From contig DFQQ01000017.1 of NCBI GenBank assembly GCA_002377855.1, positions 1 through 64,000 on the forward strand: 64,000 nucleotides of DNA. Direction: 5' to 3'. The position numbers and the translations under genes are program-made. The notes under the pieces were generated by a model that worked only from the letters and a program-made list of their open reading frames with translations, was not told the DNA's origin and ran no database searches. The DNA comes from Acidovorax delafieldii (GTDB lineage: Bacteria > Pseudomonadota > Gammaproteobacteria > Burkholderiales > Burkholderiaceae_C). This document shows, piece by piece, positions 47,701 to 55,736 of this stretch. The first letter of the stretch is position 1; every line of letters begins with the position of its first letter.

Positions 47701-47961
47701 CTTAGTCGCAGCAGCAATCAGCATCGAGCGGAAGACGCTGGAGCGGCGCCGCGCCCACCACTTGGACATTTGGTAGATCGGCTTTCCCGCGTTACCCTCA
47801 ATGATTGCCACCTGATTGACAGGCAGGATCGGGAAATCCACTTCCAAACAAGTCTTGGGGCGATCAGGATCGTTGAAGTCAACGGTTTCAAGCGCGACAG
47901 CCTTGCCGGCACCAACAGCCTTTGCGACTTCCTGGGCGAGTAGTTCTTTTTTGGTGGCCAT
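44704..47961 (-). CDS. DUF1156 DNA methyltransferase (PglXI-like)
   Basis: A 1085-aa adenine-specific-type DNA methylase of the DUF1156/COG1743 kind. The N-terminal DUF1156 region has QMSKWWARRRSSVFRSMLIAA. An SAM-site-like VADIFMGGGTTLVEGSRLGM follows, then a zinc-ribbon region with cysteine pairs (CGNCG, CPHC, CAQCG) and the catalytic motif IV LVITDPPFGD. The length matches PglXI of type 3 BREX. Host methylation marks self DNA in such systems; here it could serve that role. It starts 4 nt after an unknown 306-aa gene and overlaps the next small gene by 4 nt. Confidence 0.88.
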   Translation of the reverse strand: MATKKELLAQEVAKAVGAGKAVALETVDFNDPDRPKTCLEVDFPILPVNQVAIIEGNAGKPIYQMSKWWARRRSSVFRSMLIAAATKAPEDKSHAAKLVWDNYYANHQKKGAFKHLKVADIFMGGGTTLVEGSRLGMQMVGNDLNPVAWFVVKQELANVDLDEVKRLLADIEAEVKPQIMPYYYCDGPEGEKGTWTHLLTKKVMPADFDPLTIPREQRKEYRYEGPEVIYTFWAKHGPCQVTGCGHRTPIMSSPVIAVKTITVKHWEHSCGNCGAKFHIEAEAARMAPDVPLFVVSSEQPYAVLDPAQGVTCPHCTHNAAAHTHPKDGLVIVGDRGQIKLGKGANKKVELSLLVHPQWLVGSPKQDSNNQPYGGSAQDDVATTARWDHERASKIRLLEVRGKLPEEVTCPETKTTFPTDRANKAGNGKFTCAQCGTTQDIISALRPTEKTAPFGAYAVQGYAPKRDTSGKPYSGRFFAAFDITHAKQYDAALAEWEVRKEADLKDYWPQSDIPPSLRAVVKDLIANGHGYKKWSDMFSARQLLVHAQLLKAIVNIGDYDWATREYVLGAFQQYLRNQCLFSFWNPQRDTPEPMFSNSNYHPKLTVVENCVFPDLGRGNWASSSEGVLEGREWAIDPWEVVSVESLSRQDPALAERMSGKSEKVKPGDPVLNVDVRQGSSTDLHELETASLDLVITDPPFGDLLQYSELADFFYVWLRLALKGKYPDIFEAEYTPKSLEAVANSFREPEDSNGFYQRLLTQCWREAHRLLKPSGILAFTFHHSEDEPWVAVLESLFDAGYYLEATYPIRSDETKGDNAEFGAQKIEYDVIHVCRKRTEEPKPVSWGRMRREVMADVRQLQAMLENHAKEGLPAADIQVIRRGKALEYFSRHYGKVYVDEGRTISVKEALIGINQLIDEDADKGKEPPPVNAEPITRQFLRTFGSATEMKRDQLQKFLKGSITTPDEFEQRGWCSEKSKVFTRVKPLDFAREWSGKHKRRLTSDLDQALVLVGACFDGSGINAADTLKNENFKPHVALKPLLEWLHRHGPDQENRNAASRAVSIYNAWAATQTAMPQQTSLFEEYEV

Positions 47962-47965
47962 CTTA

Positions 47966-48886
47966 TTATTTGCGTGTCGTCAACATCATCTCAACTCCGT
48001 AGAGCCTGCGTAACACCCTAGCTAAGCCTCTCAATTTGTGCATCAGCGGGTTTGCAAGCGCAGCATCCGACTTGCTTAGGCTTGCCTGGAAGTAAGCATA
48101 GACACGGGCGTACTGATCGTCAGAATCTTGATTCCCAACGATACTCCTGAGCATGCTTTCGATGTACGCGTCAATATTTTCATTTGTCTTGCTGCTTGAA
48201 GAAAAAAGCTCCTCAACTTGGCCCTGTATGAGCCGCAGCAAATCGACAGACTCCGCCTTCACAGGATCGCTATGCAAGCTAACTTCATGAAACGAATTGA
48301 AGTAGAACTTATGATCTTCCGGTGGATCCGATACGTCCATTTTCGGAGGGATACAAATGAGGCCCTCAAAATATGGAACTGAAGGGTAATCAAGGAGTAG
48401 CCCGTGCCGGAAAGTCAGGCGAGAATTTACCCACGCTTGGTCATATAAGGGGTCACCGCCGGACCTCAATCGCTTTGAATCAATAAAAGTCGGTGCGACA
48501 TAGAACACCTTCTCACCAGAATTTTGAAGGTCAACCATGAAGCTATGCTGCGATTTAGGTGCCTTCGCGGACTTCGCTCGAAGCGCAAAGTGAAACAATC
48601 CGGCATCATCATCAAACGCCCATCCTTTGCGACGCATATAAGCTGCAGGTTGAGAAGACCAAGGGCGCCCAGTGAAGTCGGGATATTTGTATTGGAAATA
48701 CAAGGGTACCGCTTGCACTACGGCTGCATCCCAACCACGAGTAGCCTCCGCTCCAGGAGAAATAGGAACGATCTCTACTTTCCTATCAGGCCCTGTTAGC
48801 TGCCGAAAGATAGAAACAATGTAGTCATGAATGGATTGTTCGATGACAGGGGCATCGGACGGGGATGTCCACGGAGCCTTCACCAT
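47966..48886 (-). CDS. Unknown 306-aa protein of the defence operon
   Basis: Not recognised. It is soluble. The N-terminal part (APVIEQSIHDYIVSIFRQLTGPDRKVEIVPISPGAEATRGWDAAV) followed by YFQYKYPDF suggests a nuclease-like alpha/beta fold, with acidic residues before QYK, but this is weak. The middle has FHFALRAKSAKAPKSQHSFMVDLQ, VFYVAPTF and GLICIPP. ATG 48886 overlaps the PglZ-like stop by 7 nt. The longer in-frame reading (to 49234) lies antisense within the PglZ gene and is rejected. A restriction-like effector role is only a guess. Confidence 0.7.
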   Translation of the reverse strand: MVKAPWTSPSDAPVIEQSIHDYIVSIFRQLTGPDRKVEIVPISPGAEATRGWDAAVVQAVPLYFQYKYPDFTGRPWSSQPAAYMRRKGWAFDDDAGLFHFALRAKSAKAPKSQHSFMVDLQNSGEKVFYVAPTFIDSKRLRSGGDPLYDQAWVNSRLTFRHGLLLDYPSVPYFEGLICIPPKMDVSDPPEDHKFYFNSFHEVSLHSDPVKAESVDLLRLIQGQVEELFSSSSKTNENIDAYIESMLRSIVGNQDSDDQYARVYAYFQASLSKSDAALANPLMHKLRGLARVLRRLYGVEMMLTTRK

Positions 48887-49893
48887 TTCACTCCCCCTGC
48901 TACCGGGTAAGAAATTTCGACAAAGGGTGACAGCACCTCCAGCAGCGAAAGGCCGCCATGGGTCAGCGTTGGGTAGCCTCCCTGGCTCTTCCACTTCCTG
49001 CGCCCCAACGCCAGCAAATGTGCGCCATGCGGGCTGTCCAATTGCAGAGCCACGGGCGGCACAAACGGGCCTGCCTCGCCAGTGCCCACGACGCTGCGGC
49101 CGCTTGAAAAGGTCTTCTTGAGGTGCTGGCCAACATCGCCTTCGGCGTCGGGGAAGTAGCCCGTGGCAGCGTAGCCATGGTCGGACGTGATGACCAGACG
49201 GCGACCGGTTGCGAGGCGCTCGACGAAAGACCAAAAGTCATCGCTGGTGAGCTGATCGGCGGCATCCTTGGTCAGCGTATCCAGACCTTGACCGGCGACT
49301 GCTGCATCGTGAATCTTGCTGTCTGGCCAGTGGTGCCAGAACACCCAATTGGGCGCACCGTTGACCAATCCTTCGCAGTCCTTCCACGGCATGTCCAGGC
49401 TTTCGGTCTGCGCGGGCTGAAGACGATGCGCGAGGCCACCACCATTGTTCTGAAGCTGGCTGCGGCGGCCAAACCCAAGGGCGCGAGCAAACTCGTTGGT
49501 CTCGCCAGGGATTTCCGAGGCGTTGGCCGAGACTTCGTGCAAATTGAACCCGCGCTCTTTGGCACCTTGCAACAGCCAGGGCAATTCGCGCAGTGACAGG
49601 CCGTCCAGAATCAGCACGGCTTTGGCGCTGTACGGCTCCGCCCACCAGCGCGCGAGACGGTCCGAAGTGCGCTCAACGGAATCGCCGAAGCTGCTCCACA
49701 AGTCCCAGCCGCTGGCAGACAGGAAATTGTCCAAGGCGCCGATCTCTCGGTCGCGTTTGATGACTTCGCTCGGGGCGTTGCCAACGGCCAAGGGCTTGGA
49801 GGCAATCTCCGTGGCGCTCTTGACGATGACGCTCCAGGCATCAGCAGCGGAACCCTTGGTCAGTTCCTTCAGGATTTCAGGATGGAGGGCCAT
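48880..49893 (-). CDS. PglZ-fold protein, short form
   Basis: A 337-aa protein of the PglZ/alkaline-phosphatase superfamily. Metal-site motifs are AVLILDGLSLRELPWLL (Asp near the nucleophile position) and LVITSDHGYAATGYF (the Asp-His pair). Classical PglZ proteins in Pgl/BREX are about 700-900 aa, so this is less than half the usual length and lacks the extra flanking domains. The ATG at 49893 shares one base with the upstream stop (TGATG); GGAGG lies in the last DUF499 codons. PglZ proteins are the hallmark of BREX-type immunity. Confidence 0.82.
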   Translation of the reverse strand: MALHPEILKELTKGSAADAWSVIVKSATEIASKPLAVGNAPSEVIKRDREIGALDNFLSASGWDLWSSFGDSVERTSDRLARWWAEPYSAKAVLILDGLSLRELPWLLQGAKERGFNLHEVSANASEIPGETNEFARALGFGRRSQLQNNGGGLAHRLQPAQTESLDMPWKDCEGLVNGAPNWVFWHHWPDSKIHDAAVAGQGLDTLTKDAADQLTSDDFWSFVERLATGRRLVITSDHGYAATGYFPDAEGDVGQHLKKTFSSGRSVVGTGEAGPFVPPVALQLDSPHGAHLLALGRRKWKSQGGYPTLTHGGLSLLEVLSPFVEISYPVAGGVKW

Positions 49894-52646
49894 CACTTGT
49901 CCTCCTTCTCAAGGTTCAGCTCGAACGTCATGCCATCGGGCAGCTTCTTCAGCAGTTCCTTGAGCTGGGCGCCAGTAGCGGCAGACACCTTGATGGAAAC
50001 CTCGGCAACCTGCGTCGCCGGGCCGATGCCCCAGCCTTCCAGCTTTCCAATCAGATTCAGCGGAGAGGTGGGCGGGGTGTGCAGCGGAATGCGCGGGGTG
50101 CCGCTGGCTGCGGAACCACCGAAGATGCCACCGCCAGTACTGGCCGGAGGCACAGACTGTCCGCCCGGTGTCGGCTCGTTCACCCCAGGAGGTGCGAGAG
50201 GATTGGTGCCACCACCGAACAGGCCCCCGCCAGTATTTGGCGTGCCGGGGGTGCCAGTGGGTGCTGTCGGCGTGGTGCCGCCGGTGGCAGGCACCGCAGA
50301 GGGTTCAAGCAGGAAGACTTCGTCGAGCTGACGACCGGTATACGAGAGTTTGGGACGCAAGCGCCGCCATGCGGTGTCTTCATCCTCACCGGGATTGGTT
50401 TGCAGCCATTCCATTTGGCGCAGGTTGATGACGATCTTTCCGCGCGCGCACAGGCGAAGGATGCGTTCCTTCATCGAGGTTTCGCCGAGCCAAGGAATGC
50501 AGTCCTGGCCCGCAGGCCGAGGCTCCTGCAACTCACGCAGCAGCTTGCCCACCGCCGAGTTCTCGGAGGCGGCTTCGAGCACCAAATCCTCAAAGTCCTC
50601 GGGTACGAAAAGATCGTTGGTCAACGCCTCTTCGATGCCTTCGGGAATCTGCGCGCCTTGCTTCTTCAGGCTTTCCACGCTAAAGCGGCATTGAGCGGGG
50701 TCAGCGAAATTCCATCGCTGCACCACAGCGAACCGGTCGAACCGCTTCTTGAGGATGTCGCGCAGGGCACCCTGGTATTCGGTGTGCAGCTTCTTGTACT
50801 CGGGGCCTTGATTGCTCCATTCCTGCGCCTTCATTTCGGCACGCGCGAGGATCAGCAGGTCTCGGTCTTGGAAAGCGTTGGTCGAGCCCGCACGCGGCAA
50901 CAGGAAGCGGATGGTGTTGCGGCGCTTTTGCAGATGATCTTTGAGCCAGCGGCCCAGGCGTGCGTCGATGTTGTCCGGCTCTTCTGGCAGCACCAGGATG
51001 GGCAAGCGGTCGTCCCAGCGTTCCGGCTGTTCAGACTCATCCAAGGTGGACCAAGGGTCCGTCTGCCATGACTTGGGCAAAGCAATGACGCGGAAGGTCT
51101 TCGCCACCTCGTCGGTGCCACCAATCACATAGCGAATCTGCTTGGCCAGTTGTGCCTGGTCGGAGCCATCAGCAAAGAGCTTGTCATTGCGAGCACAGGC
51201 CATCAGCTTGGCGCGCGGGTTCTCCTCCTCGCGGAACACAAGCCGGTTGCCGTCCTGATGGATGTTGAAGCTGTTCTCAACAATCGTCGCCAGCTCCACA
51301 TTGAAGGCGTTGTCATCGACGGCCGTGCTGCGCGTGATGTCAACTTGCAAGGTCTGCGGCTCCGCACCGGCAAGGTTACCGACAGCGATGGAGCGCAGCC
51401 ACAAGGCACCCACGATCTCTTGCAAGTGGGGTGCCAAAGTTGCGTGCTCGCTGACCGCCTCGGTCACCGAGATGATGTTCTGCTGCGCCTTGGCCCGCAG
51501 CGTGCGGTGATGCTCGTTGGACACCGAGTCCAGCAGCGCGCCAATGCCCGACGCGTCGTCATCCAGACGGAAGTCAGCGGCTGTGAGCACCGGCGCGGCC
51601 TCGCCACGGCTCTTGTAGAGGTTCGCAAGGATGCGAATCATGTCGCGCGTTTCCTGCGCGTCCGTGGCGATGAGCACTTGCTCTTCCAGCAGGCGAAGCA
51701 GGTGCGGTGCGTAGGGCCATGATTCGGTGAATTCCTGGCGCTTGCGTTCCTGCTCGGCGGACGGCACGTCCAGCAGCCGGAAATACTCGGCCACATGCTT
51801 GCCGACCAAGGCTTCGATGCTGGCCGGTGCAATCTGAAGGCGGTTGTCGAAGAGGCGGTGCAGCAGCATGCGGCGCCGGTCTTGCTGAATGCGTTCAGCG
51901 TTTCCGCCTGCCTTGAAGTCGATGGCCACCGGGTTGACGCGGTGCACCTGTTGGTAGGCGTCGCTGCCGCCGTTGCGCACCGAGATCACCAGCACCAACA
52001 GGTCCGGGCGCTCCTTGGCAATCTCCGACAGGATTTGGATGAAGTTGAAGGCCCAGTTCTTCCACGGGTACTGCTTGGTGTTCGTCAGGCCGTCGAACCA
52101 TGTCTGGAACTCGTCCAACAGCAGCATCGTGGGGGTGTGTTCAAGCAGTTCGAGAATCAGCTTGTCAGACGGGATGTCGGTCTTCGCCGCACCCATGCCC
52201 TCCCACTTGCCCTTGATGTATGTGCCGTGGGGGTGCCGCTCCAGCAACAAGTCCCAAAGAAACTTGTACCGCTGACGATGCAGGCTCTCACCAATCACCT
52301 GCATGCCGCTGCGAAGGCCGATCTTGGCGATCTGCGGATCACCCAATGTCGTGGACCAGGAATTCAGCCAAGCACCCGTCGAGGCGGCATCGTTGACCGC
52401 GTGATACAGCGCGGCCATCAAGTGAGACTTACCAAGCCCACGCTCACCGATCACCACGACCGGGCGCCCTTGGTCCGGGCCTACAGCCTCGATGCCCTTC
52501 AGCAGGTCATGCGTGGGGTAGGTAATCTCTAGGAACGACTGCGCGGCGATCTGTGTCGCGCCGGTGTTGGTGTCGTTCGACAGTTCAATTGCGGTTCCCT
52601 TGAGACGCTTGCCCCGAAATTCCTCGCGTAGCGTTAATCCCAGCAT
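49893..52646 (-). CDS. DUF499-family ATPase (BrxC/PglY-like), first gene of the defence operon
   Basis: A 917-aa P-loop ATPase. Walker A is VIGERGLGKSH (residues 66-75), Walker B TMLLLDEFQTW (DE at 178-179), with a sensor-like LLVLVISVRNGG. The middle is helical. A Gly/Pro/Thr-rich linker of about 70 residues (GTTPTAPTGTPGTPNTGGG...) joins a small C-terminal domain (EVSIKVSAATGAQLKELLKKL). DUF499 ATPases occur with DUF1156 methylases in BREX-related and other antiphage loci. The ATG at 52646 has GGGAG 11 nt upstream. The stop touches the PglZ-like start, so translation is coupled. Confidence 0.87.
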   Translation of the reverse strand: MLGLTLREEFRGKRLKGTAIELSNDTNTGATQIAAQSFLEITYPTHDLLKGIEAVGPDQGRPVVVIGERGLGKSHLMAALYHAVNDAASTGAWLNSWSTTLGDPQIAKIGLRSGMQVIGESLHRQRYKFLWDLLLERHPHGTYIKGKWEGMGAAKTDIPSDKLILELLEHTPTMLLLDEFQTWFDGLTNTKQYPWKNWAFNFIQILSEIAKERPDLLVLVISVRNGGSDAYQQVHRVNPVAIDFKAGGNAERIQQDRRRMLLHRLFDNRLQIAPASIEALVGKHVAEYFRLLDVPSAEQERKRQEFTESWPYAPHLLRLLEEQVLIATDAQETRDMIRILANLYKSRGEAAPVLTAADFRLDDDASGIGALLDSVSNEHHRTLRAKAQQNIISVTEAVSEHATLAPHLQEIVGALWLRSIAVGNLAGAEPQTLQVDITRSTAVDDNAFNVELATIVENSFNIHQDGNRLVFREEENPRAKLMACARNDKLFADGSDQAQLAKQIRYVIGGTDEVAKTFRVIALPKSWQTDPWSTLDESEQPERWDDRLPILVLPEEPDNIDARLGRWLKDHLQKRRNTIRFLLPRAGSTNAFQDRDLLILARAEMKAQEWSNQGPEYKKLHTEYQGALRDILKKRFDRFAVVQRWNFADPAQCRFSVESLKKQGAQIPEGIEEALTNDLFVPEDFEDLVLEAASENSAVGKLLRELQEPRPAGQDCIPWLGETSMKERILRLCARGKIVINLRQMEWLQTNPGEDEDTAWRRLRPKLSYTGRQLDEVFLLEPSAVPATGGTTPTAPTGTPGTPNTGGGLFGGGTNPLAPPGVNEPTPGGQSVPPASTGGGIFGGSAASGTPRIPLHTPPTSPLNLIGKLEGWGIGPATQVAEVSIKVSAATGAQLKELLKKLPDGMTFELNLEKEDK

Positions 52647-53233
52647 TACTTAGCTCTCCCGTTCTGATCATGGCGTTGCTAAATGTATATCGCCTCAAAA
52701 CGGTCAGCAGCGACATCTCGGCTGCAGCAAGAAGTAGAGCTCCATTTTCGGAGCATCTTTCGAGAGCTGTGGGCGTTCTTTCGCAAGCCAGTCCGGCACG
52801 CACCGTTGGTGCTAGATAAATTCACAGCTATGCAAACTTCTCACACATTTCAATGACAACACCAAATTTGTCGGATCACTACCTTCAAGTGATTGCGGAT
52901 TCTCAACAGACTGCACCACTTATCTATTTATACGAATAATGGTATATAATAACATAAATTAATTACTTTTGTGTATTATTTTGGCTTTTTTTATGCCATT
53001 GCGATGCGTTCCGGCGACTGTTTTCGATTTGGCTTGCTGAGCGGCTACACAACAGCATCTGAACGGAGTGATCAGCCGAATTTAGATCACCTCGCTGCGC
53101 CAGCTTTTGCCATGCAATAGCACCTTTTCACCCGGCTTGAGCGGCGCCGTGAGCCCGCTTTGGGTTATCAAAAACCTGACTTGCGGAACCCGCCGAATGG
53201 GCCAACTGGTGTGCTTTCACCCTGGAGCAACCC
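52647..53233. other. Divergent intergenic region upstream of the defence operon
   Basis: 587 bp without a supported gene. A strongly AT-rich block at about 52915-52995 contains TATAAT-like sequences in both directions. It probably holds the promoters of the leftward operon and of the rightward gene at 53234. A small frame on the minus strand near 52585-52803 is not supported. Confidence 0.5.
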
Positions 53234-54004
53234 ATGACCAATGACCTGATCCCAGGCAGCGCGGAAAGGGATGCCAACGGACATGACCCGTGCTGTCGCA
53301 ACGGAGTTGCCCATGCCCCAGGCAATGCAGCCTTCTGCCGCCATCACATGAGCCGCCTCCTGCACCGCATTGGGGTAGCTCTACCCCGCTTGTTGGACGG
53401 CCAAGACCTGATCCGAGAAAGTCGCGCTATCGAGCAGCGATGCTGGCGAGAATTCGGATACGAAAAGCAGCCCATTTTCGATGGCGACCTGCCTGCATTT
53501 TTGATGGTGGACGGCGACGGTTATCCAGTTGCCTTGTCATGTCCAGCGGACCCGGAGGAACTGGCCAGTAGGCTGGCTGCCGTGGAGCCATCACCACCGC
53601 CAGCGGAGTCATGCATCGGTACGAATCTCGACACGCTGGCACGGCTGCTGAACTTCACGCCATTCGAGTCCCAGTGGCTACGGTGGTCCTATTGCATCCG
53701 GCGCTTCGGCGGTGCGATCTTGCCAGCCATCCCATTGCGTGACGCCACTCACGACTGCAACGTGCTGGCGCTGTTGTGCGAGATACCGGTGGACGCTGTA
53801 CGAGATGCCGTGGCATTGCGCCGGTTGCACGCCTGGGGCTTGCTGGATCGCGGTGATGTCGATGGTTCGACGCCGTCACTGCTCAGCGACTGTCTGTTGG
53901 CCACAGATCAGTTCGTGGAGTGGATCGAGCAACCCTATGCCTCGGACTCCGAACTGCTAACCGCGCTTTGCAAAGCGCAAGTCTCGTTGATGGCCTCTCG
54001 CTGA
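53234..54004 (+). CDS. ATPase-N-terminus-like protein, possibly truncated
   Basis: A 256-aa protein without P-loop or membrane segment. Residues about 130-215 (LNFTPFESQWLRWSYCIRRFGG, VLALLCEIPVDAVRDAVALRRLHAWGLLDRG) resemble the helical regulatory region that precedes the AAA domain in large bacterial AAA ATPases. There is no AAA domain, so it may be a shortened relative or a fragment. GGAG at 53224-53227 supports ATG 53234; a second start at 53348 (MSRLLHRIGV) would drop an odd Cys-rich leader. It is followed by a three-gene cassette on the same strand. Confidence 0.55.
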   Translation: MTNDLIPGSAERDANGHDPCCRNGVAHAPGNAAFCRHHMSRLLHRIGVALPRLLDGQDLIRESRAIEQRCWREFGYEKQPIFDGDLPAFLMVDGDGYPVALSCPADPEELASRLAAVEPSPPPAESCIGTNLDTLARLLNFTPFESQWLRWSYCIRRFGGAILPAIPLRDATHDCNVLALLCEIPVDAVRDAVALRRLHAWGLLDRGDVDGSTPSLLSDCLLATDQFVEWIEQPYASDSELLTALCKAQVSLMASR

Positions 54005-54144
54005 GGCCCTGTCTCTCTACGGCTGCTGTTCTGCAGCCGAGCTGATCTCTCTCGCTTGTTTTCTATCCGCCAATCGTTCGCGGAGGACTACGCGTGCCCG
54101 TTTGTTTTTCAGTTTTGTTTCGTTCCCTACCTATGGAGATTCCC

Positions 54145-54534
54145 ATGACCACTACACCCGAATCCACATCAAGTCTGGCTTCGCCTTCACCTACCGTCGC
54201 CACCGTCATCTACTCCAACACCGCCAAGTTTCCACTAGGCCAAATCGTCGCTACGCCAGGCGCTTTGGAACTGCTGCAAGAAACCGGCTTCAGCGCGGCA
54301 GCTCTGGTCAGTCGTCACGTGCATGGCGACTGGGGTGACCTATCTGAAGAAGACCGCGCAGAAAACGACTTCGCCATCTCCCGCCGTTTGCGGATTTTGA
54401 GTTGCTACCGACTGGTCGATGCGGAGCGACTGGCTGATACGCCCAGAGACAAGCGTTCGTCGCTTCCAACGCTCTGGATCATCACTGAAGCCGACCGTAG
54501 CGTGACTACGCTGTTGCGTCCAGATGAGTATTGA
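54145..54534 (+). CDS. Small conserved element-associated protein
   Basis: A 129-aa protein of a type I associate with plasmids and integrative elements. The core is IVATPGALELLQETGFSAAALVSRHVHGDWGDLSEEDRAENDF, ending LWIITEADRSVTTLLRPDEY. The block GDWGD-L-EED-xEN and the end W-ITEADRS-TT-L-P-EY recur in short accessory proteins of unknown function. The ATG at 54145 follows GGAGAT. Its last bases overlap the next start (ATG 54524). Confidence 0.7.
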   Translation: MTTTPESTSSLASPSPTVATVIYSNTAKFPLGQIVATPGALELLQETGFSAAALVSRHVHGDWGDLSEEDRAENDFAISRRLRILSCYRLVDAERLADTPRDKRSSLPTLWIITEADRSVTTLLRPDEY

Positions 54535-55273
54535 TATGTCCAATGCCGTCTCATCGAAGCGCGCTGAGCCGTCCTATGCGTTCCAGCGCATCCATGCGGC
54601 GCTGCAGACTGGTCATGCGCTCACCGTTCAACAAAAGCGCGAAGAGCCAGTGCCGGTATTCATGCAGCAGTCGGTTTTGGACGCATCTTGCGGGACCCAC
54701 ATGCTCGCGATGCTGCTGGTCACCCTTGGACTTGCAAAGGCCTCGGCACTGCACGACATGTCACGGCGCAAGCATGGTGTAGCAGCCGCAGTTTGGGCCG
54801 CAATGTCCCCGTACTACTTCACCGGAATTACCCCCCAAAAATGGGCGGAGGAAGTGAACAGCCTCAGGCTGCCACTCGAACTCACCGCTCGCTACTGCAT
54901 TGAGCACGATGTAGATGCCCCCGCCGTCAAATGGCTCATGCAAGGCGATCTGGTCGCTATTGCATTTGCCTCGGTCAAGCATCACCGCACCAAGCACTGG
55001 GCTCTCGCGGTAGGTGTGGAGGGTTTGGTGGTCGGTCAAAGTCACATTCCGCAGCGCATCCTGCTACTGGACAGTGGTGGAGCGGAGCCATGTTTCCACG
55101 CGCATAACGCACGGCTGCGTTTGCCAGATGCCGGCCCCGGTAGCCGTCGTGCCAAGCCTGGTTGGCATAAAGAGCCCAAGCAGAAGATGATCATCTGGAT
55201 GCATGAGTCTGAGTCTTGGCAACCCGAGGCAGTGCGATTGCTCGCAGCCATACGTGTACGGAGAACGTCATGA
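54524..55273 (+). CDS. Papain-fold (C39-like) cysteine peptidase-like protein
   Basis: A 249-aa soluble protein. The segment MQQSVLDASCGTHMLAMLLVTLGL places Gln and Cys as in C39-type peptidases. A later KHWALAVGVEGLVV gives the catalytic-type His, and ILLLDSGG the Asp. This Cys-His-Asp order fits papain-like enzymes, while the membrane transporter part of bacteriocin exporters is absent. It overlaps the gene before by 11 nt and the gene after by 4 nt, so the three form one cassette. The role is unknown; effector, processing enzyme or immunity factor are all possible. Confidence 0.55.
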   Translation: MSIDMSNAVSSKRAEPSYAFQRIHAALQTGHALTVQQKREEPVPVFMQQSVLDASCGTHMLAMLLVTLGLAKASALHDMSRRKHGVAAAVWAAMSPYYFTGITPQKWAEEVNSLRLPLELTARYCIEHDVDAPAVKWLMQGDLVAIAFASVKHHRTKHWALAVGVEGLVVGQSHIPQRILLLDSGGAEPCFHAHNARLRLPDAGPGSRRAKPGWHKEPKQKMIIWMHESESWQPEAVRLLAAIRVRRTS

Positions 55274-55719
55274 CACTGAACCGGCGCGAATGTTTGCGGA
55301 CGCTGGCTCTGGTGTGCATGCCAACTCCTTCGGTCGTGTACTCGGAAAGGGTTCTTGACGATCTGTGGGCGGCAACAGAGCCGGACGCGATGCCAGCATT
55401 GGACTGGGGCGATCTGAGCGCGGTAGTGGCGCGTTGGGGGCGGTCCACATGGAGTCATGTCGCTACCGGCCATCACTGCGACCTGCGAACCATGCTCCAT
55501 GACAGCATCGAGACTACCGCACAGCAGGTTTCACCAGAACGCCCATCGACTGTCATCGTTGTACTGCGCGGCGGCTGCGGCTTGCATCTGGATCAGTGCA
55601 GGGCAGTATCCAGCGCGTTCCACAGCGCGGTGGCAGCTTGTTCTGAACTGTGGTTTGCTGCAGCGCCTGCCCCGGCATTGGTGGACAAGCTGCGACTGAC
55701 AGTGGTCGTGAGCGGCTGA
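55270..55719 (+). CDS. Unknown 149-aa protein, third gene of the cassette
   Basis: Not recognised. It starts at ATG 55270, overlapping the upstream stop by 4 nt. The N-terminus MTLNRRECLRTLALVCMPTPS has two Arg before a short hydrophobic stretch, which looks like a degenerate Tat or membrane leader but is not convincing. The rest alternates strands and helices, with VIVVLRGGCGLHLDQCRAVSSAF and a hydrophobic end LRLTVVVSG. It is cotranscribed with the C39-like gene. Confidence 0.6.
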   Translation: MTLNRRECLRTLALVCMPTPSVVYSERVLDDLWAATEPDAMPALDWGDLSAVVARWGRSTWSHVATGHHCDLRTMLHDSIETTAQQVSPERPSTVIVVLRGGCGLHLDQCRAVSSAFHSAVAACSELWFAAAPAPALVDKLRLTVVVSG

Positions 55720-55736
55720 AACGATCCGCCCAGAGC

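Noticed and set aside
48887..49234. Long N-terminal extension of the unknown 306-aa protein
   Set aside because: It lies antisense within the PglZ-like gene, and the ATG at 48886 gives normal operon coupling.
53168..53376. Minus-strand frame ending GPFGGFRKSGF that recalls an aldehyde dehydrogenase C-terminus
   Set aside because: Only the short PFGG-SG motif matches, the rest does not, and the plus-strand gene at 53234 has its own ribosome site. It might be a remnant but evidence is too thin.
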